64,000 nucleotides of DNA from Plutella xylostella. Taxonomy: Eukaryota > Arthropoda > Insecta > Lepidoptera > Plutellidae. The notes beneath the pieces are model-generated. The model was not told the origin of the DNA, made no database searches, and saw nothing but the letters and a program-made list of their open reading frames with translations. The stretch spans positions 11,296,501-11,360,500 of the forward strand of contig NC_063986.1 of NCBI RefSeq assembly GCF_932276165.1, given 5' to 3'. Both the position numbers and the translations under genes were made by a program. Of the stretch, positions 45,808 through 58,200 are shown piece after piece; positions within the stretch are counted from its first letter, which is position 1; each line of letters begins with the position of its first letter.

Positions 45808-47453
45808 ACTCGCGAGCAACCAAATCGACTCAAGCCTTGACGGCGCAAACATACATTAATACAAGTAAAATTATGAATAGAAATAATAAAAATGATATGT
45901 CATTTAAAAGCTTAAGATGTCAGCTTTAATTTGATATCATTATTATTGAAATCCATTCATCATTTTTGAAATAAATGATGTCTGAACGCAATTGTAGGAA
46001 AAACGGGAATTTAGGAAAAAAGGGTATGGGTATCGTATTATACAAATTAAACAAAAAATGTTAAGATAAAAATTTATTTATTTAAATCAATACTTTGTAT
46101 TGCCCCCTCTTGCCCTAATTACAGCCTGCAGCCTGTTTCTCATAGACCTTATCAACTTTTTGACAGTTTCCTGAGGAATGCCGTCCCACTCCTCTAATAA
46201 AGCTGTCTTCAGCTCGTCCACGCTTGCAGGGACTGGATTCCTGGCCCGAACTCTTCTTTTGAGCTCGTCCCATAAGTGTTCGATGGGATTCAGGTCAGGA
46301 CTGAGCGCAGGCCAGTCCATCGTGCGCAATTCCTTCTCTCTCAGAAACTGCCGACTGACTCGTGCCGTGTGGCAGCGGGCATTGTCGTGCATTAGCACGA
46401 AGTCTTCACCGACAAATTCTGCATAGGGCACAACATGACCGAGTAGAATGTCGGTGATGTACCGATCAGCTGTTAACCCGCCTCCTCGGCCGCCTCCAGG
46501 CACGAAAACAAGTGCGGTTTTTCCCTCTAGAGAAATACCAGCCCACATCATGCAGGAACCGCCGCCATATGCTACTGTTTCAGCGAAACAACATTGGGCA
46601 AATCGTTCCCCCGGACGCCGGTAGACCCGGCCTCTCCTGTCACTGCCATGCAGACACACTCTGCACTCATCAGTAAACAGGACCGACCGCCATTGCGCAA
46701 TGCTCCAATCGAGATGCTCTCGAGCAAACTGAAGACGCGCTTGTCGGTGGCCTGCAGTCAATTTGGGGCCTGATGCAGGTCTTTTTGGTGTCAAGTTGGC
46801 TTCCTTCAAGCGTCTTCTCACTGTCCACTCGCTGACAGCCACTTGTCGTACACGTCTCAGTTCTTGCTGCACATCAACGCCCGTAAGGTGTCGATTGCGC
46901 AGCGAGGTTGAGACAATGAAGCGGTCGTCTCTCTCTGAAGTGCAGCGGTGGCGGCCCGTTCTTGGTCTTCGATTGAAGGCACCAGTCTCTTGGAACCGTC
47001 TGTATACTCGGGATACAGCAGACTGGCTCAAGTGGAGCTGGGCAGCGACTGCTCGCTGACTTAACCCTTGTTGCAGCAAGGCAACAACTTGAGCAGCTTC
47101 TTCTGGTGTGGTATCCATGGGTTTGCGAAAACAAGGAATACAATGCAACGAGATGTGTACCGGTCAACTTGCAACAAGCGACTGATAAGGTACACCGGAT
47201 GTGGAAAGGTTTTATAGCGGGATCAGGTAGCGCAAGGCGTGGATTCCTAATGAGGTAATTAACACTGACGGGCAATTAAAATGCGTCATTAAATCTGCGC
47301 TTAGTTTTTTTTTATGGTATTGATCTTAATTGAAAGCCTAATTCTTCAGCTTTCGAATGACATATCACTTTTATATTTACCATTTATCGTTTTAGGAAAA
47401 TCAATGTATATGTGCGCCGTGAAGGCTTGAGTCGATTTGGTTGCTCGCGAGTG
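45808..47453 (-). mobile_element. Tc1-like DNA transposon with uninterrupted transposase
   Basis: 1646 bp between TA dinucleotides (45806-45807, 47454-47455). The ends are inverted repeats beginning CACTCGCGAGCAACCAAATC. The match extends imperfectly to at least 130 bp (shared GATATGTCATT block). One minus-strand transposase ORF fills the centre. It lies downstream of mats. Confidence 0.95.
46087..47148 (-). CDS. Tc1-type DD34E transposase
   Basis: 353 aa, or 343 from the internal Met11 (MDTTPEEAAQVV), which fits the family better. N-terminal helix-turn-helix DNA-binding domains run about 12-120 (LSQRAVAAQLHLSQSAVSRVYRR). Catalytic residues are D160 (LFTDECRV), D255 (LMHDNARCH) and E290 (DLNPIEHLWDEL), with 34 residues between the last two. 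No stop or frameshift, and all catalytic residues are present, so it may be functional. It cuts and pastes the element into TA sites. Confidence 0.95.
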   Translation of the reverse strand: MHCIPCFRKPMDTTPEEAAQVVALLQQGLSQRAVAAQLHLSQSAVSRVYRRFQETGAFNRRPRTGRHRCTSERDDRFIVSTSLRNRHLTGVDVQQELRRVRQVAVSEWTVRRRLKEANLTPKRPASGPKLTAGHRQARLQFAREHLDWSIAQWRSVLFTDECRVCLHGSDRRGRVYRRPGERFAQCCFAETVAYGGGSCMMWAGISLEGKTALVFVPGGGRGGGLTADRYITDILLGHVVPYAEFVGEDFVLMHDNARCHTARVSRQFLREKELRTMDWPALSPDLNPIEHLWDELKRRVRARNPVPASVDELKTALLEEWDGIPQETVKKLIRSMRNRLQAVIRARGGNTKY

Positions 47454-47455
47454 TA

Positions 47456-48215
47456 GCAGTTCTAGATTAGAGAAGTGTGAATATGAACTTTGTGATACTC
47501 GTATGGAAATGATAGTTATAAATGATTGTCCAATGCACGCTAGCAACGTCAGAATAACTGGCGACCTTGTATAAGGATCCTGTTAGAATAGTTAGGGCAC
47601 GTCTAGATTAGGCTCAGTCAGACAGTTTGTTGAATATGAGACTAATCGGAACCCCGTGGCACTCAGATTCTGTCGTATTATTGCTGTGTGCAATGCCTCA
47701 ACCAACTCAATAGGAGTCTTAGATAAAGATATGGGTTTCCTATACAAATTAACCAACAATATAAGAGTATAAATGAGTTTTATATATCTTTCAAATGACT
47801 TTAGATTTGATACGAAGCTATAACTGATTACCTTTAAGGATTATAGACACTGTTGTGGTATTTTTTTCATCAGTGATAGGTTTAAGTTAGATTTACATTT
47901 ACGAGGCAAAGCGCCTGCAATATACTTATGTGCTATTTGTAAATTAGTTAGTTCCTTATTTATTTATTGTGATGATTACTGATAGATACATGCGTTGAGT
48001 GTATTTCAACTATTTTGTTTGACAATTCTGTGTAATTATTATAATCTCAATTACTATTTAGTTAAAAGCATTATTTTGCATTTAATATTATGTTATTGTA
48101 ATCAACGAGTGTTCCAATTGATCTGAGGACGGTCGTTTTATGAGTTCGCTTATGTAATATTACGCAAATAAATAAAATGAAAAATCAAGCTTAACTTTTT
48201 TTTCTACAATATATG
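47456..48215 (+). other. AT-rich stretch between Tc1 and Lep1-like repeat
   Basis: No gene recognised. AATAAA-type signals near 48165-48175 could belong to a long mats 3' UTR, but this is uncertain. Confidence 0.4.
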
Positions 48216-48225
48216 TAGGTATAAT

Positions 48226-48431
48226 AATCCTAATCCTAACTATATTATAAATGCGAAAGTAACTGTCTGTCTGTCTGTTACTCTTTCACGCCAAAACTAC
48301 TGAACGGATTTGAATGAAATTTGGTATACATATGTTATAGACCCTGAGAAAGAACATAGGCTACTTTTTATCCCGCATTTCCCACGGGAAAACTTTTTAA
48401 GGCGAAGCGAAGCTCGCGGGAACAGCTAGTA
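48226..48431 (+). mobile_element. Lep1/Helitron-like non-autonomous repeat
   Basis: Contains TATATTATAAATGCGAAAGT, a GTCT microsatellite, CTACTGAACGGATTTGAATG and TTTTTATCCCGCATTTCCCA, the typical lepidopteran dispersed repeat. It begins near TCCTAAC and ends ACAGCTAG before T, consistent with Helitron TC...CTRR ends inserted between A and T. The family name is from recognition, not search. Confidence 0.7.
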
Positions 48432-49241
48432 TACTCATAATACTTGTCTGGATCCGTTATGAGTTTAGCTAATAAGTGTGAAGCGATTCTCTCTTGTAAT
48501 ATAAAACCAAAATTTAAAGGGACGTCAATCTTTATTAGCAATGTCCTTAGATCTAATTTATTCTCCTACAACACAATCACATTATTATCTAACACAATAC
48601 CATACGCAATGGGTATGAAAAGAGAAAAGTCTATAGACAGTATCCATACAAACTTGTACGCATATACAATTAATTTTTAATTTACAAACATCAATTATTA
48701 TTGCATGGTTTCAGGCGAAATAAGTATACAATTCTATATATATTTCATTTTTACATAAATAATTTTATGTCTCAACAAAATATTAACAGAGTCCATTAAA
48801 TAAACATTAATCACTGAGACTATTCGCGCACGTATTCAAGGTACTTTTTAAATGCATCTGTCACAGGGATGAAAGTATATTTTATGGATATAATAATTAT
48901 GTTCAGGTAGATGTTTTCTCAAATTTTGGGACGTTATTGGTATACAACAACCTATGTACTAAATTCTCAAGGATGAAGGTACTATGTCTTTAGCCAAAGT
49001 TGTCTGGCTAAAAAGAAAACATTATTTCCAATTAAATGGCTTCAAGCTTAGCATTTCTCGTATGTAACCAGATGGTTGATGCGAGTCAACTTTGAATGTG
49101 CATTAAACTTTTATTCATAAAAACGTCTGTCTGGATTTCCTATTCCAATTGAACAAACGTGCCTCCCATCCATCCACCCTACTGCCGTTAACTGACGATC
49201 TCCTGTACGTAGTGCAGAAGCCGGTAGTGTATGAGGTAGCG

Positions 49242-52200
49242 CTAGTTGGCGGCGGGCGGCGGCGGCGGCGGCGGCGCGAGGAAGGCGGGCGGCGGCGGGT
49301 GCGCGGGCGGGGCGCCCCACGGCGGCGGGTTGAAGCCGCGCCACATGTTCATCATACCTGCACGGGATGGAACATTGTGTTAGTAATAGTGGCTGCTAGT
49401 AAAACTTTGACCACTGATAAAAGGAATTGAAATTGGCATAATCAGAAGTGACCAAATGCGCACTGTACAGACAAGAGCACTTTATGTAAATATGCATCCG
49501 ATTATCCGATCTTCTAGCTAACTTTATGTTGTCACGAACTTATGAATCATATTGATAAATGCAAACTTTTTTTATCGTAACATGGACGGATGGTAAATGG
49601 ACGTGCACCATTTAGCCAACGATGAATATCCAACATAATTAATACAACAAGTACTAAGAGTGTACCTGGCGGCGGCGGCGGCATGTGCGGCGGCGGGCCG
49701 GGCGGCATGCTCGGGGGGCCGCCGTTCATCTTGTCAACCTGTAAATGCACGCAAATAGTAGTACATTGCAAATATTGCTATACGTTTCATCATCATCAAA
49801 ACCCATCACGTCCCCACTGTTGGGACACAGGTATCCCCTTCCAATGAAGGAAGGTTTTAGGCCTTACTCCACCACGGGTACGGTAATTGAAATCGGTCAC
49901 CCATCCAATGAGTGACTGTGCCATGTGTGGCTTAACTTCAATGGTCGGTTCCAATCACTGTAGCTAGCTGGATTACGGGCGCTTCAGCTGGATTTTTTGA
50001 CTGCCATGGTAATGTAAAATAAGTTTTAGAACATTTAATTAGTAAATAGTGAGTGCCGTACCTGGTTGTTTTGCCCCGGGTGCTGCGGCGGCGGCGGCGG
50101 CGGATAGGACGGCGGCATCAGCGGCGGCGGCGCGCCCGGCGGGGGAGGCTGCACGCTCGCTGGAAACAAACACATATTTATTAAGTCTCATTTTTTAACT
50201 ATATCTATTACTAATGAATGGTCATTGTCATTTTGTTATTTTAACTTATACATTATTATACGAATATTCAGCTAGATACTGTTTTTGTTAACGCGGGTTA
50301 AATGTAATAAATAATGTGTTTGTGTATTTGCTATAGTGCATTGTCTAGTTACCGAGCCAGGGCGCGGGTTGTCCCGAGTGCGGCGGCGGCGGTGGCGGCG
50401 GGTAAGCCGTGGGCGGCGGCGGCAGCGACGGCGGTAGATTGCCTGCAAAATTGATATGAGGAGTGTCATTTCAAAAGGACTCATTTTCTTATCACGTTTT
50501 ACCATAAATGAAAAAAAACCTCTACGATTTTTTTATTATGTTAGGTAAGTTACACTAATGGAAATAAGTAATTTGGTTGGTTGTTGTCCTGGACCGTATA
50601 AAGAAAGAAAGCTGGAAACTTATAAGCGCTTACTTTACTATGGATATTTTTCACGCGCTTATCAGGGCTTGTTCGGCATAATATGAAAAGTAAGGTCTTT
50701 TATGTTTACATCTTTCTTTCTGTATACGGCCCTAAGGTACCCCAAGCGCCTTACACGGTACAGAGGGCCTTCACAAGAATAAGTAATTTATCAACAAGTA
50801 ATGTAAATGTGCTTACCCTGTGGCGGCGCCTGCATGAGCGCGCGCGGCGCGTGGTGCGTGGTGGCGAACAGGCTGGGCACGTGGCGGCGGCGCGCGGCGT
50901 CGGGCGCGGGCGCGGGCGGCGGCGCCTCGCCCAGCTCCGCCATCAGCGACATGTACTCCTCGTCGATTTTAGCCTGGGGGGGAGGGGTGGAGTTAGCAAA
51001 GGTATGCCATAACAGGGCAAACAGTTAGTTTCGTTTTGTGACTCATGGGTTGATGATGGTTGAATCAAGTAAAATTTTGATATAGTACCCACAGTGGGTA
51101 CGATTCCAGCAATGAATTCTATAGAAATAAGGTGTTTAAATACAATTAAACCACGTACTCTTACGCTGAAGGAAAACATCGTGATTCCTGCACATCTAGA
51201 TTCTGGATGTGTATTCTAAGTGCATATTACTTGTGGTCATTCAAAAACGGCTCGCGACCTATCACTCGAAAAGCGGGTAGCTCGCTTGCGAGTCAACTCT
51301 GACTACGCCCTCGAGGATTAGATTAAGATTTAGATTTGTTTATTGATAATTAAATTCATTACATATCAATTACATTACAGTCGTGATTCGTGTATATTAC
51401 AGTCCTCAGCATTATTATGGATGCATCTAAGCAGCGTGTACCTTGTTGGCGTGGTTGGCGGGCGGGCCGCCCTGGCCGGGGCGCTTGGCGCGGCAGTCGC
51501 GCGCGATGTGCCCGGCGCCGCCGCACGACGAGCACACGATGTTGTTGGTCACGTTCGGCTTGTCCGGGCACAGCCACGTCTTGTGGTCGCTGGCGGAGCA
51601 GTTGGCGCAGCGCGGTCCTAAGGGAAAGACATTTGATTATTTATTTGTAGTTTGGCAACAAATAGTTATCAAATTTTAGGCTAGGTTTAGCAATCAGAAT
51701 ACACTCAAAACGAAAAGTTTGGGTTAAATACCTATGGTAAGTCGGTTATAGCATCAAGTTTTATTATTTTGTGAATCTTTTATCATGCTAGAGGCATTGT
51801 GTGTGCGGATAGACCTGTACAGCTTTTTGGACCTGCACAGGAGACCGGAGCAAAGTCGAAAATCAATTATTTCCGGCAAACCCTTCCGGTGGACTGGAGT
51901 CCCCCTAGACCTAACGTCTAGTTTTCACACTTGCTTCGAAAAACTCCAGTCAGATCTCTCCGGTACACCGGAGTTTGTAAGACCTACTTAAGAGTATATC
52001 GTGTAGATGCCGTGTCTGTACCTTCGTGCTCCCGCAGCGTGCCGTTGAGCTGCGCCAGCTCGCGCAGCTGCATGCGGCGCAGGTCGTTCTGCCCCTCCGG
52101 CACCTCCACGCCCTGACGGATCACCTCCTTGATCTGCCGAGAGTGGTAGCGGGTTACACAGATATAAATACCTATTGCGAATCAAAGTATATAATAATAT

Positions 52201-55200
52201 GGCAGCTGAAGTGTCGTTAGCTTTAGTTATCGTAACTGATCACTGAGTCACCCATTGGATGGGTGACCGATTTCAAGTGGTTGTTTTCTGGATGCTTCCG
52301 TGCTTCGGACGGCACGTTAAGCCGTAAATCCCGGTTGCTGATTCGGCAGCGGTCGTTAAGCCTAGTCAGAGGCCTTCAGGTAGCTTGAAAGCCTCTGACA
52401 TTCGGGTTGCCCACTTACCCGACAACTTCAGTGCATTGTGCATTGGCTCGCAACCTATCACGTGAATACAAATTTACAGCGAAAAGCGGGTGACCCCTGA
52501 CTACCACTTCGGGGATTATAGTCGTGAGCATATTATTATGTATGTATATTGCAAATCAAAAACTAGTCTATATAATAATATGTCAGCTGATTTATCTGTG
52601 TAGGCTTTGCCTAGCTTGGGGTCTATTTAGTATATTCGGCTATGGTATATTTTATTATTATCATGGATGTGTTACCTTCTCGACGGCCTTGTTGACGGCG
52701 GCGGCGTTGGTGGCGGTGATGTAGGCGTGCAGCGGCTCGTCCTCGCCCGGCAGCGGCTGCCCGTCCTTGCGCCCCACCTGACGAGACGGAACATCATGTA
52801 TAGTGTTGCAAAAAGGGTATACTAAGCTCGACACCCTATATAGTCAGCAAAATAGATAGGTATGCCACCCCAGCGCAGTCAGTGAGCAGTAGCGAGGGCG
52901 CTAATGGGCCGAGGGACTAAATAATGGGTTCACGCGAGGACACTGTGACGACGTACCTTTATCGCCCACCTGCCAGAGCACCATTAGTAACGTACCGTAC
53001 AGACGAACTACACACTGTATTGTAAAAGTCTAAAGTAAATTAGATGGTGAACTATTTTACTATTAAATCTTCACGACTTTTTCATGAAAGAAAATGCACA
53101 GACTTCACTTTGGGGGATTACGGTCGAGCATGCAGTTTCTAATTGAATTATGCGTCACTACAAAGGGTTATTTGCTACGCCGCGGGCGTTCATAAAACAT
53201 GCATTTATAAAACTTTCGATCATTTTCGTTGGCACTTCAAGTAACAAAACACATGTTAGAGACAAGATACGATACAACATAATTATGTCTTCAAGTTCTC
53301 TATCTATTCAATATTCAAAAATGAATTCTAGTTTTTAATGAGTGGTTTTGGTCGGTTTTAGTTTAATCTTTGTTAGTATTGTATTTTCATCATAATATGT
53401 TTGTGTGTATATTTTTGGTTTTAAATTAAATTATATTTTAATGAATACTTTTTGTATGAATAAAGAGCACAAACCTTGCCCTCCTTGACGGAGCCCTTGC
53501 CTCGGATGATAATTTTGGCGCCCGTGTCCTTCTCCATCGCTAAAGTAAATAAACAAAGTACAAAATTAATTGGTGTATTGTATATAAATCGGTCACCCTG
53601 AAATTAGCACGAATGAGGCGAAGCAAGTCGATAATTTTTTGACCCTTTCGTGCTGATTTGAGTGTTCTTAAGAAGCAGCAGCAATCAATCAAAAGTGGAC
53701 TGCCACTTTCATAATTTTTACTATGGAAAGGCAAATTTCGAAAAGTCATAGAAAAAAATTTGTTCAGTTTAGTCCCTGAGTCACCCCTTTCCGTTGGTGC
53801 ACTATTTACTAGACAATCTGTATGTATTTGGAACAAATAATCTGTAATTGTAGCAACAATACCTTTGAGCGTGTTCCCGCGCGGGCCGATGAGCAGCCCC
53901 ACGAAGTTGATGTCGGGGTGCTCCTCCTGCGGGATCATCACCTTGTCGTGCACGCGCACTATCGGCGGCCTGCGGGGGGAAGGGGGGGGGGAGTTAGTCA
54001 AGTGAGCCAATCACGCATATTGATGTCGGTTCTGCCAGTGTAGCACAGGGCGCTATTAAGGGTCAATTCAGACGTACCACAACCACACCACAGCCACAAC
54101 CACACCACAACCACGCGATGTGGTCGGGCGTATATTTTGGATTGACAATGAATAATCCAATTCACACGTGCCACATTTTGCCGTTGTTATCGACCACCTG
54201 TGTAATACGACCACATCGCAACCACAACGCAACCACATCGCAACGGCAACGCCGCCACGCGGCGGCGGCACCGCGGCAACCTGTTTTCCATATTGTAATG
54301 TAGCAGCTCGGCAGGAGCTGGTCTGGATCACCGGGGAGCGACCCCTGGGCGAATCGACCTGCCTGGCCTTCCCCGAGAGTAGGGGTTGGGTGCTATATTG
54401 TAATGTGGTACTTACCCTTATGACTAACGTCCCTAGTGCTTAGGGCTGGTACCTACCTAATAACTCTCAATTAATATGTACCGGGAAGCGGTCTTAGGCT
54501 AGCTCAGCTTGACGCCGGCCTCTGAAGGAGTGCCCGGTCGCCTGGGGGATCTACACTGACCGTGAAGCGGTCCTAACTACTCTGATCTTGGTCCTGAGGC
54601 CCCTGGAGGGAAATAACCTCGGTAGGTGTACGGGGTGAGAATTAATAATGCCGATTAATTAGTGTAACACAATTGAGGCGGCACTGGACCCGCTTTATTT
54701 ACAATCAAGTTAACTTATATGTCTAAGGTACTTACAGCTTACGTACTTAATATTAACACACTACACAAATGCACAAATACTTATCGCGGTTACTGATATT
54801 TATATTGGTCGGGCCCTGAAGGGGCCTACGCGGACGTTACTATCTTAATAAGGGGAAGGATATAGGGTACAGGAGGTCGGGCGAATACCGGTGGTGCGTG
54901 TGGACTTGTTCCAGGATTTGTGGAGTGTATTTGTGTCGACAAGAGTGTGGCTGAAGGCTGGTGTGTATCCGGTGATTGTATAGTTCGGTACTTACACAGA
55001 TGCTTTCAACTAGGCAACCCAGGCATCCATGTACGTATCCGGGGGACCTCGCTCCGCTAATTAGGCAGCCCACTGTGTCGGGTCTAGTCGGGTATACGGA
55101 TGCTTTCAACTAGGCAACCCAGGCATCCGTATAACCGAGAGGCCTCGGTCCGTTGAGCAACCTACCTCGCGGGGAGACCGGTGATGTGAGATTAGTGTGC

Positions 55201-58200
55201 GTGAATAGATTACTTGAATAGATATGGGTGCGGGGAGGGATCTCGGGAACGGAATGATCACTCGTCGGAACAGGAGGTGGCGAATGGTGCTCTAGCGGCG
55301 GTCCGGCGGCTATTTATAGGCGGGTCGCCCCGCGCCCCTTGTATTCTCCGGAGTCGTCTGTGTGGTGCCCCACCTCGTCTCGCACACGCCGGGCGCTCTT
55401 GTGGCTGCGGTGTGAGGGTAGGTGTGTTGGACGGTTGGTTTGTAACGGCTCGTTACATTCTCCCCCCTCAGCAGAAGAATTTTTACCTGGTAAAAATTCA
55501 CAGGTCATGTAGATACATACAAGGAAAAATTAAGAGAACGGTGCACGTACTGGTGCATTTGTTTACAAACGGGTTCCTACTTTATCATCTGGATTCAGGA
55601 TATATTTTATTTACTTAAATATTTATATCAGGTTAATTTTACACAATATAACATTATTAACTTTGGTAAAAAAAAAAAAAAGTTACACGGTATTGTCCAT
55701 GAGCATTTCATCCCTGCTTGGTGCCGGTAAGTTCGGACGGGAACTGTATATTATATTCGGGATTCTTTTCTACATAAAAAATGTGAATATTTTGTTTTTT
55801 ACAAGACATGAGCAAGGATAAAATGCATGGTTGGTTTTACTTACATTGTAGGCTATGTGTATATAATTTATTGTGTACTGATATACATTTTCCTGGTAAT
55901 TACATTAGGTATACGGTTTCAGCTTTTCGGTATTTACATTGCAAATAAATTAAAATTTAATATTTATACGGCATGTGCCCTTGCGCTGAAATTTACTCGG
56001 TCGGTTTGACACTTGACATTGACTTGACAACTAAAATTCTAACCTGTGTACGTTCACAGAGTAACGTATTGGGCTGCGTTCAAAAATTTACAATCTTTAT
56101 TCTAAGTCTGAGCAAAATTTTACTTGCGACTTTGATGCAATAAGGTGGATGTTATACGTTTAACATGTCTGTGTGTCTATTATTTACTTATATCATATTA
56201 TACTACGGACGGACGGTGTAAAATGTGTGCATTTGCGTTTACATTTTTACCTATTTCTATATTTTTAATATAGATTGCGGTTTTTCAGTTGTATATTTAT
56301 AATTAAATTACAAATTAAACATAATAAAATTTTTACGGTACGGTACGGAATGACTAGGTCATAAATATACAAATGTTTTAACTTTTTACGGCTATTTGTC
56401 TTCAATCTTCATTATGTTGATGATTGAGGGTAGGTTTGGAATAATCGGTTCGTTCGGCATCGCATGAGTACCGCGGCTAGGCACATCTGGCGATGGGTGA
56501 TGACGTCGTCGGTAGGTATCTTATTGCTTCGGTTCGGTGGAATTTGGTTGCGGCGAGTTTGATGACAATGATTTTAGGCGTTCTTTGTACTTTTTCATGT
56601 GATGAAGAACATCTTTGTACATCCCGGGCCAATAATATGTTTCGGCAATGCTTTTTAGGATTTTTCCCGTGGTCACGTAGCCTGTTGTTGTCGGTTCATT
56701 AAGGTGTTGTTCGATAATCGACCTTCTCTTCAATGTCGGAACGCATAATTTCCACTGCGATTGTGCATTGATCTTGACCCCGTATCTCGGATTTACAATT
56801 CGTTTATGGAGTGAGTTGTTTTTAATCATAAATGTTGGGTCGTTTTGAGGCGAATTTCGAGTTTCAGACATTTTTCGGTCGAACCATTCTTTTCGTTCCT
56901 GTATAGATGCTGTGTCGGGATACCTTGGTGGATGTTGTTGTTTATGTTTTTTCTTTTGCTTGCGGGATTTTGATTTTATAGGGCCGGTAATTTTATTATT
57001 GTTCGGTGGTGTTGTTTCTTGTGTGACTAGCGGTTCCTGTTGTTTAGTTTCATGGATTTCTTCTGGCGTGTTTTCGGTATTATTGTTCCAGACTATTGTG
57101 GCTCCTGCCTTTCTTAGGAGGTCTATCCCTATGATAACTAGGTTTGGCGGTGAATAAGCTGGTAGTACGAAGAGTTCGTGTGTTAATTTTCTCTGCCGTA
57201 TCTCAATTTCTGGGTCTATTTTGAGTTTCACGTCCATGACTCTGCCATCTGCGACGGTTACTCGCATCCCTGTGACTTTTTCTGTGTCGGCGTTTGTCGA
57301 GTTCTCTTCATAAATGTTTCTACTGATGTATGATCTGGTGGAGCCTGTATCAACTAACGCTCGGTATGTGATTTTACCTATTTTCACGTCTTCGAAAATT
57401 CGTTGTTCCGGTCGGTTTTCTTCGGCGGTTATGTTCGTGTCTCCGAACTTGGTTTCTCTTCTGCAGCAGTTGCGCGTTAGTCTCCCGAGGACTCCGCATT
57501 GGCTACAGAACAGTACTTGCCTGCCCCGGCATTCCTTGTGTGAGTGGCCTGCTTTGCCGCAGTTCCAGCAGCACGTGGTCCTGTCGTATTTTTCGTGTAT
57601 TTTACGAGGTTCTGGTGACGTTTCTGGATGACTTTTCGGTGTCTGGCGGTGTCGGTCTGGTCGGTGGTTCCACTGTTGAGATGAGGATTCTTCTGTGATC
57701 TGCTCGTACTCGGCTGCCTGTCTTATTAATTCTCCGAGGCTGGTGAAGTCTTGCTTTTTGATGTAGTACTTGTAGTTCGCGTTCATGTTTTCGTAGACTC
57801 TTTCTTCTTTTTCTTTTTTGGTCATTTTTCCGTACCTTCTCATCAGGGTTTGTATGTCGGTCAGGTAGTTGACGAAAGATTCACGGTGGTGTTGTTTTCG
57901 TGCGATGATCATCTCAAGCAGGTTTTTCTCGTATCCCGCCGGGTAGAAGAAGAGTTTGAATTCTTCTAAGAAGTCCTCCCACTTTTTCCAGTTGTCGGAG
58001 TTGTTCCTGTACCATAACAGCGGTTTACCTCTTAGTACTTTAGGTAGTACCTGTAGTAATCGGTCCTGCGGGACGTCACCTGATGACGTCAGTTCATCCA
58101 AACGCTCGATGAACTCAACCGGGTCGCATGCGGTGTCGAACGATATATTCCATTCCCTCACGATGGATGACAGGTTCAGCTGGCTCGCGGTTCTGGTCTG

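Noticed and set aside
49111..50505. Short reverse-strand and plus-strand ORFs in GC-rich GGC repeats
   Set aside because: They are frames over the poly-proline exons of SF1; splice phases support the SF1 reading only.
51785..51990. Possible MITE with CCGG-rich inverted segments
   Set aside because: CCGGT/ACCGG blocks suggest hairpins, but I could not define ends or a second copy.
54840..55618. Small ORFs repeated at 59206-59942
   Set aside because: They lie in the two LTRs, are repeated because the LTRs are, and resemble no protein.
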